Positions 12,301-25,300 of a stretch of 64,000 nucleotides of DNA are shown here, one piece after another; the first letter of the stretch is position 1, and each line of letters opens with the position of its first letter. A model generated the notes under the pieces. That model was not told the origin of the DNA and searched no databases. It saw only the letters and a program-made list of their open reading frames with translations. Both the position numbers and the translations under genes were made by a program. Origin of the DNA: Ciona intestinalis (lineage: Eukaryota > Chordata > Ascidiacea > Phlebobranchia > Cionidae); NCBI RefSeq assembly GCF_000224145.3, contig NC_020168.2:2615171-2679170 (forward strand), in the 5' to 3' direction.

Positions 12301-15300
12301 CTGTCTAGCTATTTCCTAATCCTCACAATACAATGGATTAAACCTAACAATAACCAAACCAATCCACAATTGTTCTCTTACTTTCCCCTATCGAGGTTAA
12401 TTACTACTCTAACAAAAACCCATTGTATTTGAACACCCTAGGAAAAAATCAGGCACTACCAGCATTGGGACAATGTAGTGTTTGCTCATGTATGGAGCAG
12501 AGAGTAGTTGAACGGTTGGTTAATAATTCACTAATTTGATCAATCTGAGAGATGTTTAGACTTGCGTAGTATTAGTTTGAAGCGCTTACCGTTGACCAGT
12601 TAAAGATGAGAACAGCCGTAATATGATCTTAATTTGTTTGTGTTAATAGTCAAAGTCAGCTTTTACATTTTGTTTATGGCAGTAATTTTATTATTTTTTA
12701 TGTATTGCTAAATTTAAGAGAGGTTTTAAGCTTCATTGATTAAACTCAATGTTTTCGAATCTGTGATGAGAAGTTGAGAACAGTCGAAATATGATCTTAA
12801 TTTGTTATTGTTAATAGTCCAATTCAGTTTTCAAATTTTGTTTATTGTTATATTATACAAATTTTGTTTGTTTGTATTAAAATTTAAGTAATTTTAATCT
12901 TTATTAATTAAAGTCAATGTATTTGTATTAATTTTTTTTGTTGCTTGCTTTTGTTTGTTCTTGGTTTTGTTTATTTTGCTTACATCTGGGTTAAACCCAA
13001 ACTAGACTGGTTGCAATCATTTACACAAGTTATAATTAAAATAAGTAACTACTCTGAAATAGCCTTTACCTTTAAAAATAATTTTCCTTTCAAAAAAATT
13101 ATATATTAATTCCTCCCCTTTGCTGTTACAGAAGTACTGCAAAACAGGATGAAATAATAAATGGAAAAATTACAAAACTTGAAAGTGAGGTTGCTGACAA
13201 GGATAAATTGGTGATAGAGTTAAGAGAAGAAATAAAAACATTGTCAGCAGATATGGATCGATACCGTTCATCAGCCATGGTAAGTTGAAGTATCTTGTTT
13301 TATTTTTCGTAATGTTATGGTTCTGTACGCTCTACATGGTATTTTAAATTTATAGTAATAAAATCAATATAATATAACTGTAGGCGTGTTTTTATTTTTA
13401 CCGCATTTGAAAACGTGTCATTAATATGCCAGGAAATGCATAAGCACAGCATTAAAATACTACAAATTGTAGTATTTTAATGAAAAAATTGGGTGCCATC
13501 TAAAGGCATCTAATGTTATAAACTTACTGAATGCCACCACATTTTATTTTATTGATAACTGATATGCAAGTTTAACTAGTAGCCATTTTCTTCTATTTTC
13601 ATCATTTAATCTGCATCTTCTTTAAATAGGACTCTGGTTTCATCCCCTCCACATCAAGTACAAGAAGAGCTGATGATCTCACTGGAGTAACAGATAAAGA
13701 TGTGAAGATCATGCGTCTTCAATCAGATCTTCGAATGTCCAACCAAGCAAGGGAGGACGCATTGAATGAAGTGAGGGGTTGTTAGGAATTTATCACTGTC
13801 ATTGTGAAAGAATGAATGTAACTTACTTTATCCTCGCATATTTTATGTGTGGCCGATAATTTGGACAACCCATTAGTGACCACTGGGTCGAGGAATTGTT
13901 TTTAAGTGTCTTGCCCAAGGACACTTACACCTACAATGGTAGCAGTGACGAGTCTTGGACCCATTACCTCTGAGTTACATGCGGGCCGCTAACCTACTGT
14001 GCTATGGCACCGTTACTGTTTTAATTGCAATTATGTTGTCAAGCACTCTGCCTTTCAACTTTGTATTTTATGTTTCATTTGTAATTAAAAATAACTTATA
14101 TATAAATATATATATATATATAATATATTTGTTTCAAACTTTGCTGCATTTGTTTTATATTGATATTTCACAATGCATACAGTGGAAATTATATTTTAAA
14201 CATTTACATATATATATATATACAACCATTTTCAAATAACACTTTTTATACCAAAAATATAAATATATTAGCCTACTACACAATCTAGTAAAACTGGTTA
14301 ATACCACAAAACATTTTTTAAATGTCTCAAATTACTAAATGCAATACGCAACCCATACTATAGACTAATTTTCCCAATACTTTAATTTTCTGTCTCCTGT
14401 AGCTTGCTGTCCGCGACGGAAGAATCGAACAATTTAAAGAAACAATTTCCTCCCTCAGGAATGAGATAAGTGCCAGAGATGAAGAGGTTGATTATTGCTT
14501 TATGCACGTGCTTAGTAGAACACGTTTAGTTTTTAATTATTTACCCCAAAATCGGCTAACGATATGTATGACCCTGGTATTTTAATAAACTTTAGATCGC
14601 TTTTCATGATTTGTGGTTTCAACCTTATCAAACCTTTGTTTTTAAATCCCAGAAGGAAAATAATAAAAAAAATTTGGCGTTAAAAAACTGTTTTTTTTTC
14701 GCACAGAAATTGTCACTTGAAGATGCTCTCGAGTTACTTGAAGTAAAAGTAAGGGAAGATCACGAAGATGCGAGGAATGCTGATGAAGAGATGATGCAGA
14801 TGAGGAGGGAAGTCAACATCCTTCATGATCGGAACGCAAAGTCCATGGATGATGTGAGTTGCTAAATATCACTTGTTGGGGTGTGGTCATGCCAAAACAG
14901 CTTAAGTTAGTTATATAAAATGTTAATTTTAAAAAAAGTGGCATTTATTTTAAGTAATGTTTATCAAAATTGTTTAAACTTCATCAAAATTTTTTTTGTA
15001 TTTATGGTAATTTTATACATTACACCAATAGAGTATTGGGGGGGGGAGATGGGACACTTTTTTGTTCTAATTTCTCATCTCATTTGGTAATAAACAAAAA
15101 ACATTCAAAGAATTATTAAACTGTATCCTCACGACTCCCATAGACCGTTGTTAAACGTTTAAAACACAAATATGATATTTGGATATTATGTGGTAAAGGT
15201 GTCCCATATTACCCCACATTACTATGTATCTACAGTGTGTATACAAGATACTAAATTATATTATTGATGCTTACAGCTTGCCCAATATGAAAGATTAGTT

Positions 15301-16312
15301 CACAGTTTGCAACAAGAACTTCATGAAGAGAAAACAAATAGTGTTACCAATGCTGAAGAGGTTGTTCATATTTTATATTTTATGTTTTAATTATATTTCT
15401 GTATTTTATTTCAAGCTACTTCATAATGCAATTTTTTGTAACTTTTTTTGTTGCAAATTTTTTGGAAAGAAAAAATGCATTTTTTTTCTGCTGTAAACAA
15501 ATAGAATAAGTTAATAAATAATAAATATTTTGTGATTTAATTTTAAATATTGAGTTTTAATGATATCTGGTTCTCCCCCTTTTTGTTTAGATTAATTGAT
15601 TTATATTCAAGTACAAAATAGCTTAATTAACCCACACCAGACTAAAGTTGGCAGTAAACTACAGATGTTATTGATAGCATTGGTAAAGAAAATGTTCAAG
15701 TAAATTCAACATATTATTTCAGCTTCAACTATTACAAGATCGATTAATGCAGAATCACAGCGATACTAAAGATTATCAAAATACTTTGAGGAAAGAGGTG
15801 AGCTGTCTGATTATACAAACGTCAAATAAATTTGGTTTACTATCTTTATAAGACGGTAAAATTCATGGTGTAGTGACCACACTTATTTTCTTTCATTTAA
15901 ATGTACATTTTTAACTGTAAGCGTGTTTTAATAACTATTGTATGTTCCTATACCCTGGCTTTTCGTTTAAATTCTTTTTAAATCTTCTCTTTGGTAAACG
16001 AAAAGACAAATAAAGTTATTATTATCATCAGGGCATTGGGATTTTTAGCAAATTTACTTCTACCTGCTACCCAAACCATTTATGGTTATTAAGACATGCA
16101 TTTTCAGTTTTTCATTTTCATTAAACATTAAAGAAGTTTCTGACCAAGATTTCTGTTTCTTATAGAACTGGTCTTTTCATTTTTCAGACAGATATTTTCA
16201 ATTCAATGATTGCACTTAATTTTTCTAGTTAATGACAAAAGAAGACACGGTTCAGCGATTAAAACGTGAAAATTCTTCGATGAAAGAACAAATTGAAAAC
16301 GTGAAACACGAG
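9304..16312 (+). CDS. Long coiled-coil gene, exons 1-12
   Basis: Exons 9304-9450, 10682-10782, 11125-11257, 11457-11570, 11639-11703, 13132-13279, 13630-13770, 14403-14486, 14707-14853, 15277-15360, 15723-15797, 16229-16312. Exons 2/3 and 5/6 are joined in phase 2; all others in phase 0. The first five exons look more distinctive than the rest (YVADLSEQNEVLAQTIEDIE; then DPKNAHKDIVSLAKLIQTAR and LQDLFGDLHQPE), and are the best part for a family search. Exon 7 begins with a short Ser/Thr-rich linker (DSGFIPSTSSTRRADD). Exons 8, 9, 10 are 84, 147 and 84 nt. Intron 5 (11704-13131) shows no gene; its 12.6-12.9 kb part is an imperfect tandem duplication with period about 180. Confidence 0.85.
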
Positions 16313-19300
16313 GTGAATACAAACAACAAAAGAAATCTAATTTTTTTGACTTTTAAATTTAATTATAAGTAAATATTGTTAATAACTTTAATATTAATGT
16401 TTTGCAAAGACAAACTTTATCACTAATTAAATACTCTGAATCATCCAATAATCAAGAANNNNNNNNNNNNNNNNNNNNNNNNNNNNNNNNNNNNNNNNNN
16501 NNNNNNNNTCCAATAGACCGTGTTAGTCATTTTAAACCTGATCAATATATTTGGATATAACATGCTAAAGACGGCTTGTCTTTCCCCACCCTACTATACG
16601 TTTATTTCATGATTTTGACTGATACCAGAAAAATTGCAAAACTTTTTTTACATAGTTTTGTAATAAGTTATTATCTGCACATTAAAATGTTAATATTCAT
16701 CGAAGTCAAATTAACTTTTTTACCTCATTTTTTTGTTTTCTTTGAATTTTGTTTTACCTCAGTTTCAAATAATCCATTTACTAAAAACAAACTTAACTTT
16801 TTAACTCATTTTTTTTTGTTTTGTTGAATTCTTCTTACCTCCGTTTCAAATATTACTAAAAAATCAGTTACTAAAAATGTTGTTTTTTATCCTTTTTTTA
16901 CCTCCAGTTAAAAAGTATTCAAACAATGCACGACAAACTTTCCGATGAATTCAAGAAACAAACAGCAGAAATAAGGAGTTGTAAGGAGAAAAGTTTCGAA
17001 GCTGAGAAGAAACTTTCAGCGGTGACGAGGGAATATGAACAAGCTGATAATTATGTGAGTGATTTCGACTTTTAACACTTTTTATGTATTATATTTAACT
17101 ATTTTTTGTACGACGCCAACGACGCCGTGGCAAATTGGATAGCGCGCCCGCCTGTAATCCAGAGGTAATGGGTTCAAGGCCTGTCTCTGATACCATTGTG
17201 GGTGTATGTGTCCTTGGGCAAGACACTTACTGCAACTGCTCCAACAGTGGTCACTATTGGGTTGTCAAATTATTAACCATTCATAAAAAAAAATTCCCCC
17301 AAAAAAGATTCACCACAAAGTAACATACATGGTACCCAAAAGCTGGCACGAGGTGTATGAAACAGAACACCCGTGTTATAACGACTGTCGTTTTCTGGCC
17401 ACGCGAGGATAACGCAAGTTACATTCATTCATTCATTCATTCATTTTACTTTGAGGGTAGTACTCAATATATGAAGTAGTAAAGATATAGGAAAAATAGG
17501 AAAAGCTTTTATTGCAGTATGTTGGTACAAAAATGTACGAATAACGTTCATGCATTAATTACATCTGCTGGTTTATCTTGTCTAAGCTATTCACAAATAA
17601 GGAATAAGCCTTAAACACAAATAGAATTTCTTGTTATGGTATTGCATTGGAATATAAAGAAATTACAGGAGCAATAAAATATTTTATCTTATTTTAAGCT
17701 GAAAGAAAGTGAGGAACAAATTAAACATCTTGAAGATGAACTTACATCTGCCAAGTCACAGCATCGTGATGCTATGAAACAGGTGCAAGCTTATAATTAT
17801 CATGTTTTTACCTGGTTTCCTTTGTATTTATGTTATTTTTAAATATGAAAATCACCCCAACAGTGTGGCATGCTATGGAACCTGCGTCCTATGACTGAGT
17901 TACTCTATCATAATCGGCTAACTTTTTAAATTTTTTACTTTATTTTTTAAATCGTAAAATTTATGTGACAATATTGAAACATAGTTGAACCCACGGCAGT
18001 TAAACATTAAGGAACTTATTCATTAATGTGGCAGATGAAGTATCTTTCTCTGCTTTTTTTTTATATTCACCTAACACCAAGGTAATACTAATTTTAAGCC
18101 CATCCCTAAAGGGTTAAATGCCGTTGCAATGTCTTAACATTTAAACACCATAGTAGGGTGGGGAAAGAAGGGACACCTTTAGCACATAATATCCAAATAT
18201 CCTGATCGTGTTTTAAACAATTAACAGCGTCTATGAGAGTTGTGAGGATACGGTTTTATAATTCTTTGAATGTTATTTGTTTACTACCAAATGGAACGAG
18301 AAAATAGAATGAAAAGGTGTCCCATATTCCCCCACTCTACTATATTATATTGTCTTTACATTTACACACTATAATAATGTCTTTTCACTCCCAGGTGGAA
18401 AATCTCACTGAGAGTTTGCATCAGATACAGAAGTCATTCAAGGAGACGAGGGACACGTTATGTGCGGAGGTTGCGGATCGACAAGATGAAGTGATGAGGA
18501 TGGGGGAGAAGATGGGGAAGCTTAATCTCGATCATGAGACCAATTTAGCCAAGGTAAGAGTTCGGGTCATGATGTTGAATTTTGATTGAATAGTTTCATG
18601 ATATTACTTCTTCAGCTAGGTTGTACTTACGGGACACATTTACATTTTTTTCTTTCTATTTACATTTTTTCTTTATATTTACATTTTTTCTTCATATTTA
18701 CATTTTTATTTATTTTTACCTTTTTTCTTTCTATTTACCTTTTTTCTTTCTATTTACATTTTTTCTTTCTATTTACATTTTTTCTTTATATTTACATTTT
18801 TTCTTTCTATTTACCTTTTTTCTTTCTATTTGCATTTTTCTTTCTATTTACATTTTTTCTTTCTATTTACATTTTATCTTTATATTTGCATTTTATCTTT
18901 CCATTTACATTTTTTTCTTCATATTTACATTTTATCTTCATATTTATATTTTTTCTTCATATTTACATTTTTTCTTTATATTAGAACTAGATTTCCTAAA
19001 CATTACACCAGTTTCCTGCAGTGTACTTTCACCTATGAACATTAATTTATCGGACATCCTTACATGTTGAATCAATCATGATTTTTTAAAATCTGGTGTA
19101 TTGCAAACAGATTCAGGGGCAAACAGATATTTTTCTATTGAAAACGTATACAGTTAGTGGTGCAGCCAGAAAAAAAGGGGGGTTTTGATCAAAAAACCAC
19201 TGTATACAGTATTGCAAACAGATCCAAAGGCTCCCAAGTGTGTCGTGGCTCTAAGAATTTTAAGAACCACTATTTCAGGGTCAGAAGACACTTTGATTTA

Positions 19301-22300
19301 AATTGTTTAAATTTAAAGTTATATATTTGAATGTAGAGTACAATCACAATAAGTGAAAACTTCCCTTGCTTCAATATAAACCATATATCAAGCTAAAAAT
19401 ATATAATTCAGGTTGTGGATCAAACTACAGAACTTGATAAATTACGCATAGAGAGAAACAATCTCTCTGCTCAAGTTGGTGAGATGAATATGAAAAGTGG
19501 AGCATTAGAAGCTGAGTTAAATGATTGCAAAAGTAGATTACATGAAGCTATTATCACGGTTTGTGAATCATGTAATTCATAAAATATGTTCAGTAGGGTG
19601 GGGAAAGATGGGATATCTTCTTATTCTATTTTTTTGTCCCATTTGGTAGTAAACTGAGAACATTCGAACAATTATAAAATCGCATCTTCAGGACTCACAT
19701 AGGCCGTTATTAATTGTTTAAAGCACAATCAGGATATTTAGATATTATGTGCTAAAGGTGTCCTATCTTCCCCCACCCATATTATGTGCGTACTGTTTGG
19801 TGGTAACTTTTTGTAGTGTTTTTTGTTTTTTTAAATTTTTGAAAAATCATTAAGAAAAAATGCTAAAAGTTTATTTAAAGCAAACAATGCCTTTTAATAC
19901 CTGTACATATAAACCTACTCTTCCATTAGTAAATGTTTTAATGTTCATTCCTATCAATTTATTGCATAGCGTGTTGAATTTGGTACAATATTGTTTAAAT
20001 CCATGTGTTGTATTGTTTCACAGAACAACAACCTTTCTGATAAATTAGAAACTCTTCAAACTGAATCAGAAAGTAAACAGAAGGAACTACAAGAAGAGGT
20101 GAGATTAGTTTTCATTTAAGGTAAATGGCTTTTTGGGTTTTTTTTACAATGGTTTTATTAAATAAGCATGTTTTCATTGTTTTATTAGGCCAAATTTGTT
20201 TTTTTTCTTTTTAATGTAAAAACTGTACATAAAAATTGAATATAAAACAGGTTTATTAATAAGATCTGTTCATGTGAAAATAAGCGTAATTTCTTTGATA
20301 AATTTTAATTGTTTTCTCATTTTTTTTCACAGCTCACTGAAACGAACATAAAATTAATAAACAACACAAGTGAATTGAAGGAAATTNNNNNNNNNNNNNN
20401 NNNNNNNNNNNNNNNNNNNNNNNNNNNNNNNNNNNNNNNNNNNNNNNNNNNNNNNNNNNNNNNNNNNNNNNNNNNNNNNNNNNNNNNNNNNNNNNNNNNN
20501 NNNNNNNNNNNNNNNNNNNNNNNTGCAATTACAGTTCAGTGAACAGAGAACATGAAGTTTTATTTAACTGAAGTTTAGGCCTAACCAATTTACCAATAGA
20601 ACAGACATTTGCAAATTTCATTTTCCTATACATGCCAAATAACAAATTCAATCTTAAGATTAAAATTAGCTCTGAATAAAATGGACGACAGTGGTGCTAT
20701 AGAAACAAGGGATATAAGTAAAACAGAAACATCACCAATTAAATCCCCAATCAAAATATTGGGGGAAAGAAATTTCCAGCCTTTCTTGAGCAGTCGACAG
20801 TTGATTTATAATAATCCATTATCATGTAAATCAGATTTCCAGGTATATTTTCTGAACAATACGTTTTGAATCTCTTGCTTTGATTTTGTTGTGAATTTCC
20901 TCCTTTTGGTGTAGTTTGAAGTGGCACGCTTGTACCACTATATATACATATGTATAGTAGGGTAGGGGAAGATGGGACACGTTTTTGTTCTATTTTCTCG
21001 TCCAATTTCATAGTAAACAATGAACATTCAAATGAGGACTTCCCTACTGTTGTTAAATGTTAAAACACGATCAGAATATTCAGATATTATGTGCTAAAGG
21101 GGTGTCCTATCTTACCCTACAGTACTATATACCAATTTCTAGGAAATCTGGATAATGTTCTTAATACACAATGTCGAGAAATTTTTTGGTTGGTATTGCT
21201 CTGGCAATGGAAGTAATTCCATTTTTTAACGTAACTGTTTCTTTGCTTTGTAGACACGATTATAAATTAAACAGTAACTGTTTTTTTTGCTTTGTAGACA
21301 GAATTATAAATTAAACAACTTAAATATAACCCATAAAGTAAATAGTTTGTTGTTTGATAAGCGTATTATATCTTTTTAGATTGCACGTCGAGACAAAACA
21401 ATCAAACATCTTGAGTTGGATCAAACTGCCGCTAAACAATCGATCAAAGAACAAAAGGAAGAGAATGGAAAACTACAAGCTCGTATGCAGGTGTGTGTTC
21501 ATATTTACCTCTAGAAATCTGTTACAAGTTTTTTTTTTCTTTACTGTATCGATCCTAGCATTATTCAGTTTATTTACCTGTATGTGTTGATTTTGTTGAC
21601 TAATCATCACGAAATTACGATTAGAAAAAAATATCAAAGACACTGGTATATCAAAGGCAATGCCTTAGTCATGTTATTCGCGGAATGAGCCGAAATCAGC
21701 GTGATTCATTATTAATTGTGTAGCAATGTAGAAATTTTTGTCGCTATGAAGTGCTCTATATAAGTGCGTGTGTGCTCGCCTTAGTTTTCGGTCTACATTT
21801 TTGCCTAAATACAAACACAAAAACACAACAATTGTATTGATAATGCTATAAAGCTGTATTAGCTTTTCACAACAACTTTATAATTTAGAGTAATATTTAT
21901 TACAGATGTTTCATTAAAGTTACAACATACAAGTGGACAACAAGTAAAACAAAACCTATGAACCCGTAGTTTATTAATTGAATGTTATATTTCGACCAGG
22001 CATTACACATCACCTCACAAAGTGAACAAGAAGTTCTAAATAGTGAAGTTGCAAGAAGAGAAGAATTGGTGAACAGATACAAGTTGAAACATCTTAATTT
22101 TGAAGAAAGAAATGAACAGCTTACAGCTAAGGTAAGTTTATACTTGTATAGTGTTATGACCTTCAGTGGTTTATTAAAGAGAAAATAAGTTTAACGCACA
22201 AAATGTAATGTTATCGTCACTCCGTAAAATATAATAATGTCAAAGGAAGTGCCCTAGTCAATGTCATTCGACAATATAAACACAAGACTCATTAAATACC

Positions 22301-25300
22301 ACCTGGTGGCGCTATTGCATAGAAAGGAAAATGATTGGGGTCCAACTTAAAATTATTATAACATTTAATTTAAATGCTTAATATTTGCAATGTTTTATCT
22401 TAGTTTCTTTAATATGGTATTGTATATTTTGTAAAAAGTATTTTCTGGGTGTATAAAATGCTTACAATAAGGATCAATCAGTTTTAAGTATTTTTTTTAA
22501 TGTGAATTGTTGTCTATTTAGAATTTTTTTATTTTAAAATATGGCAGATATAGATTGTGTTGCCTATTAATATTTTTAATCAAGTCATTTTTATGACCCC
22601 TGCTCTGAATGTCTTCTGTTTAGTCTTTTTAAAACTTTTTTTGACTTTTTCCTATTCAACGTTTAGGTTGAAACGCTCGAATCTTCAAAACAACAACTTG
22701 AACACCAACACTCGATGGTGCTACGTGAGTTGGATTCAAAGGAAGATTCTCTTCGTCAACTACAGATGCGACTTCAAGAAGCTCAGAGGATGCAAGCCGC
22801 CGCATCAGAAGAAGTAAGATCTTCATGCAAAAATGCTTAATACAAGATTACTAACTCCCAAATTTAAACTAAAAATACTTTCTAAAAGCAAAAACTCATG
22901 AACCAAAATATTTTTTTGTAAAATCTATATTTAGTTATTTTTCTTGCACCTTGAAGTAGCAAAAACTTGTAGTTAAAAAAATGTCGAGTTAAATGCTTAG
23001 CTATAATATAAATCCTATCACCTTGCTAAAGGGAATTCATATCCTTGATTTATTTTTCATATTGGTGAAATCTACATTACTTCTACACTAAGTAACACCC
23101 ACATAGTACCTATAACATATAAAAAATATGTAATAACTAAAACAAAACATTAGTTTATATAAAATATGGTGGGGTAAGATGGGACACCTTTAGCACATAA
23201 TATCCAAATATCCGGTTCTTGTTTTAAACAAATAAAAACGTTCCATGGGAGTAGTGAGGATACAGTTTTATAATTTATTAAATGTTCTTTGTTTACTACC
23301 AAATGGGACAAGAAAATAAAATGAATAAATGTCCCAACTTCGCCTTCCCTACTATATAGCACTGACTTAATTAAGAAGTTGATATATATCATTTTTTGTT
23401 ATAATATTTCCTTTTACTACAGGCAACTCATGCGAAAGAGTCTTTGGAACATTGTAGAAGAGATAGCAGTATTATGCAAGAACAACTCGATCATATGGAA
23501 AAATCATTCGCCAATTCTGAACATAGAAATAAATCGTTGAAGGAAGATGTTGGTAATTATAAGATTTCTATTTTAATTTGTTATTTGTATCTATAAGGGG
23601 GGTGTGATTTTGTTGGAAAAATAAAAAGTAAGTATAGCTGGATTTAGAGTTGTATATATACCAAGTAGTCCAACTTTCGCCTTTGTGTCCAAAATCGAGC
23701 AAAAGTGGCGACTTCGGCAATGGGTTTAAACAAACTTGTGAACTTTTGTTTGCGTTTTTCCTGTGTGAAAGGCGCGGAACAACATATATTTACCTTATCA
23801 TTATCATACATTATTTGCGAATAATATAAAAAATTACCCATGTTAAATCACCAAAATGTCACAAATTTACCTCTTCTAAATCTTGTTTTCACCTTTTTTA
23901 ATGCAGAAAACTAATTTGCATGTTTTTCAAACTTTCCAGACTTTAAAAACTGTTTTTAAGTCCAAGTTTTCCTTCAGATTAGCCAAAAACCATACATTAT
24001 CCCTATATCTACTGTGTAATTTAGAAAACAAAGAGGCGATTAATTTGCATTTTTTGTAACAATGGGTTGGACTATTTACTATTTCTATGACTCTAATTGA
24101 ATTATGCAACGTTTGTTTAACAGGTACACTACAATCACAACAAAAGGAATTACTTCGTAGACTCGCTAGTCGTGATGATATGCTGCATAAAGTAACTGTG
24201 GAAGCTACAAGATTAAAAGAGAAATACAGACTTGCTACTTCCCAGGTTTTTATGCTCTTAACTTTATTGTTGGTGAAATGAATGTATATACAATATGCTC
24301 TATGTAACTAACACTCATATTAGTTTTTTAAAGTTTATTTTTACCTACATCTTAGGAACCAAACCTGGGTTGGCTAGCTTGACCTACCTTGCACTTTTCT
24401 GCACTGCTTTAATCAGTAAACATTGAAACCAATTTTATTTTTAAAAGAATGCAAGTTTAACCGTCCTTGCCTCCTCTGCATTTTAAAAAGTTTGGTGCCT
24501 ATGTCTGACACCGCTATAATTTGGCTTCCGATTAGTAAATTCTAAAACATAGTAAAATCTGGTTCGTTTAATAAAGTAAGCAGTAATTGCCATTGTCCAG
24601 AGGATTTTAAAATTAGGCACCCCGTACTTTTTTATGGCCTAACCAATAGTTGCAAACACAATTTACTTGTTATAACTATAACATACCTGACAGCTGACAC
24701 AAATGTAACTACATATACGTGAATTCTATCATAAGTTATGATATGCGAATTGATCCATCATACTATACAAATCATATAAAAACCTCTGTGGTAGTTCATT
24801 CGTTACCTCGTCTCACCTCGATAGCACTTCGGTGCTTTTATTCCTGCTGCCTGCGTTGAGTAATTAACGCTTTTGTATTGTCGTTTTGTGCGCACAGTCA
24901 CCAGTTGGTTTAGCTGGCATTGCAGTATAGTATATATGTGTGTAGATATCTATTGTTTTAGTTTGTTAAACCTAAATATAATAAGTTACTTCATCACAAC
25001 CTCGTCATTCACAGAGTGGGCAAAGCAACGAAACGATCCGAATGTTGGAAGATGAACTTGCAAAGACAAGAGTTGATTTATCAGAAACAACACGTTGTAA
25101 TGAAGAAGAGGTTTGTTGTTGTTGTTGAACTACAACAACAGTTAAGATTGTTCTTGGTCATCTCATATATGTTACTGTATTTCAATAATGGAATTTAATG
25201 TATGGAGGTCCCGCAGCGTGGCACGCCATGTGTCATAGGATTTGTGCAAGGATTGGCACATTACCCCATTTTTATTTTTAAATGAGTGAGGTTCTATAGA

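Noticed and set aside
18586..19070. Long hydrophobic open frames (Phe/Leu/Tyr-rich), apparently membrane proteins
   Set aside because: They are readings of a T-rich tandem repeat in two frames, inside an intron.
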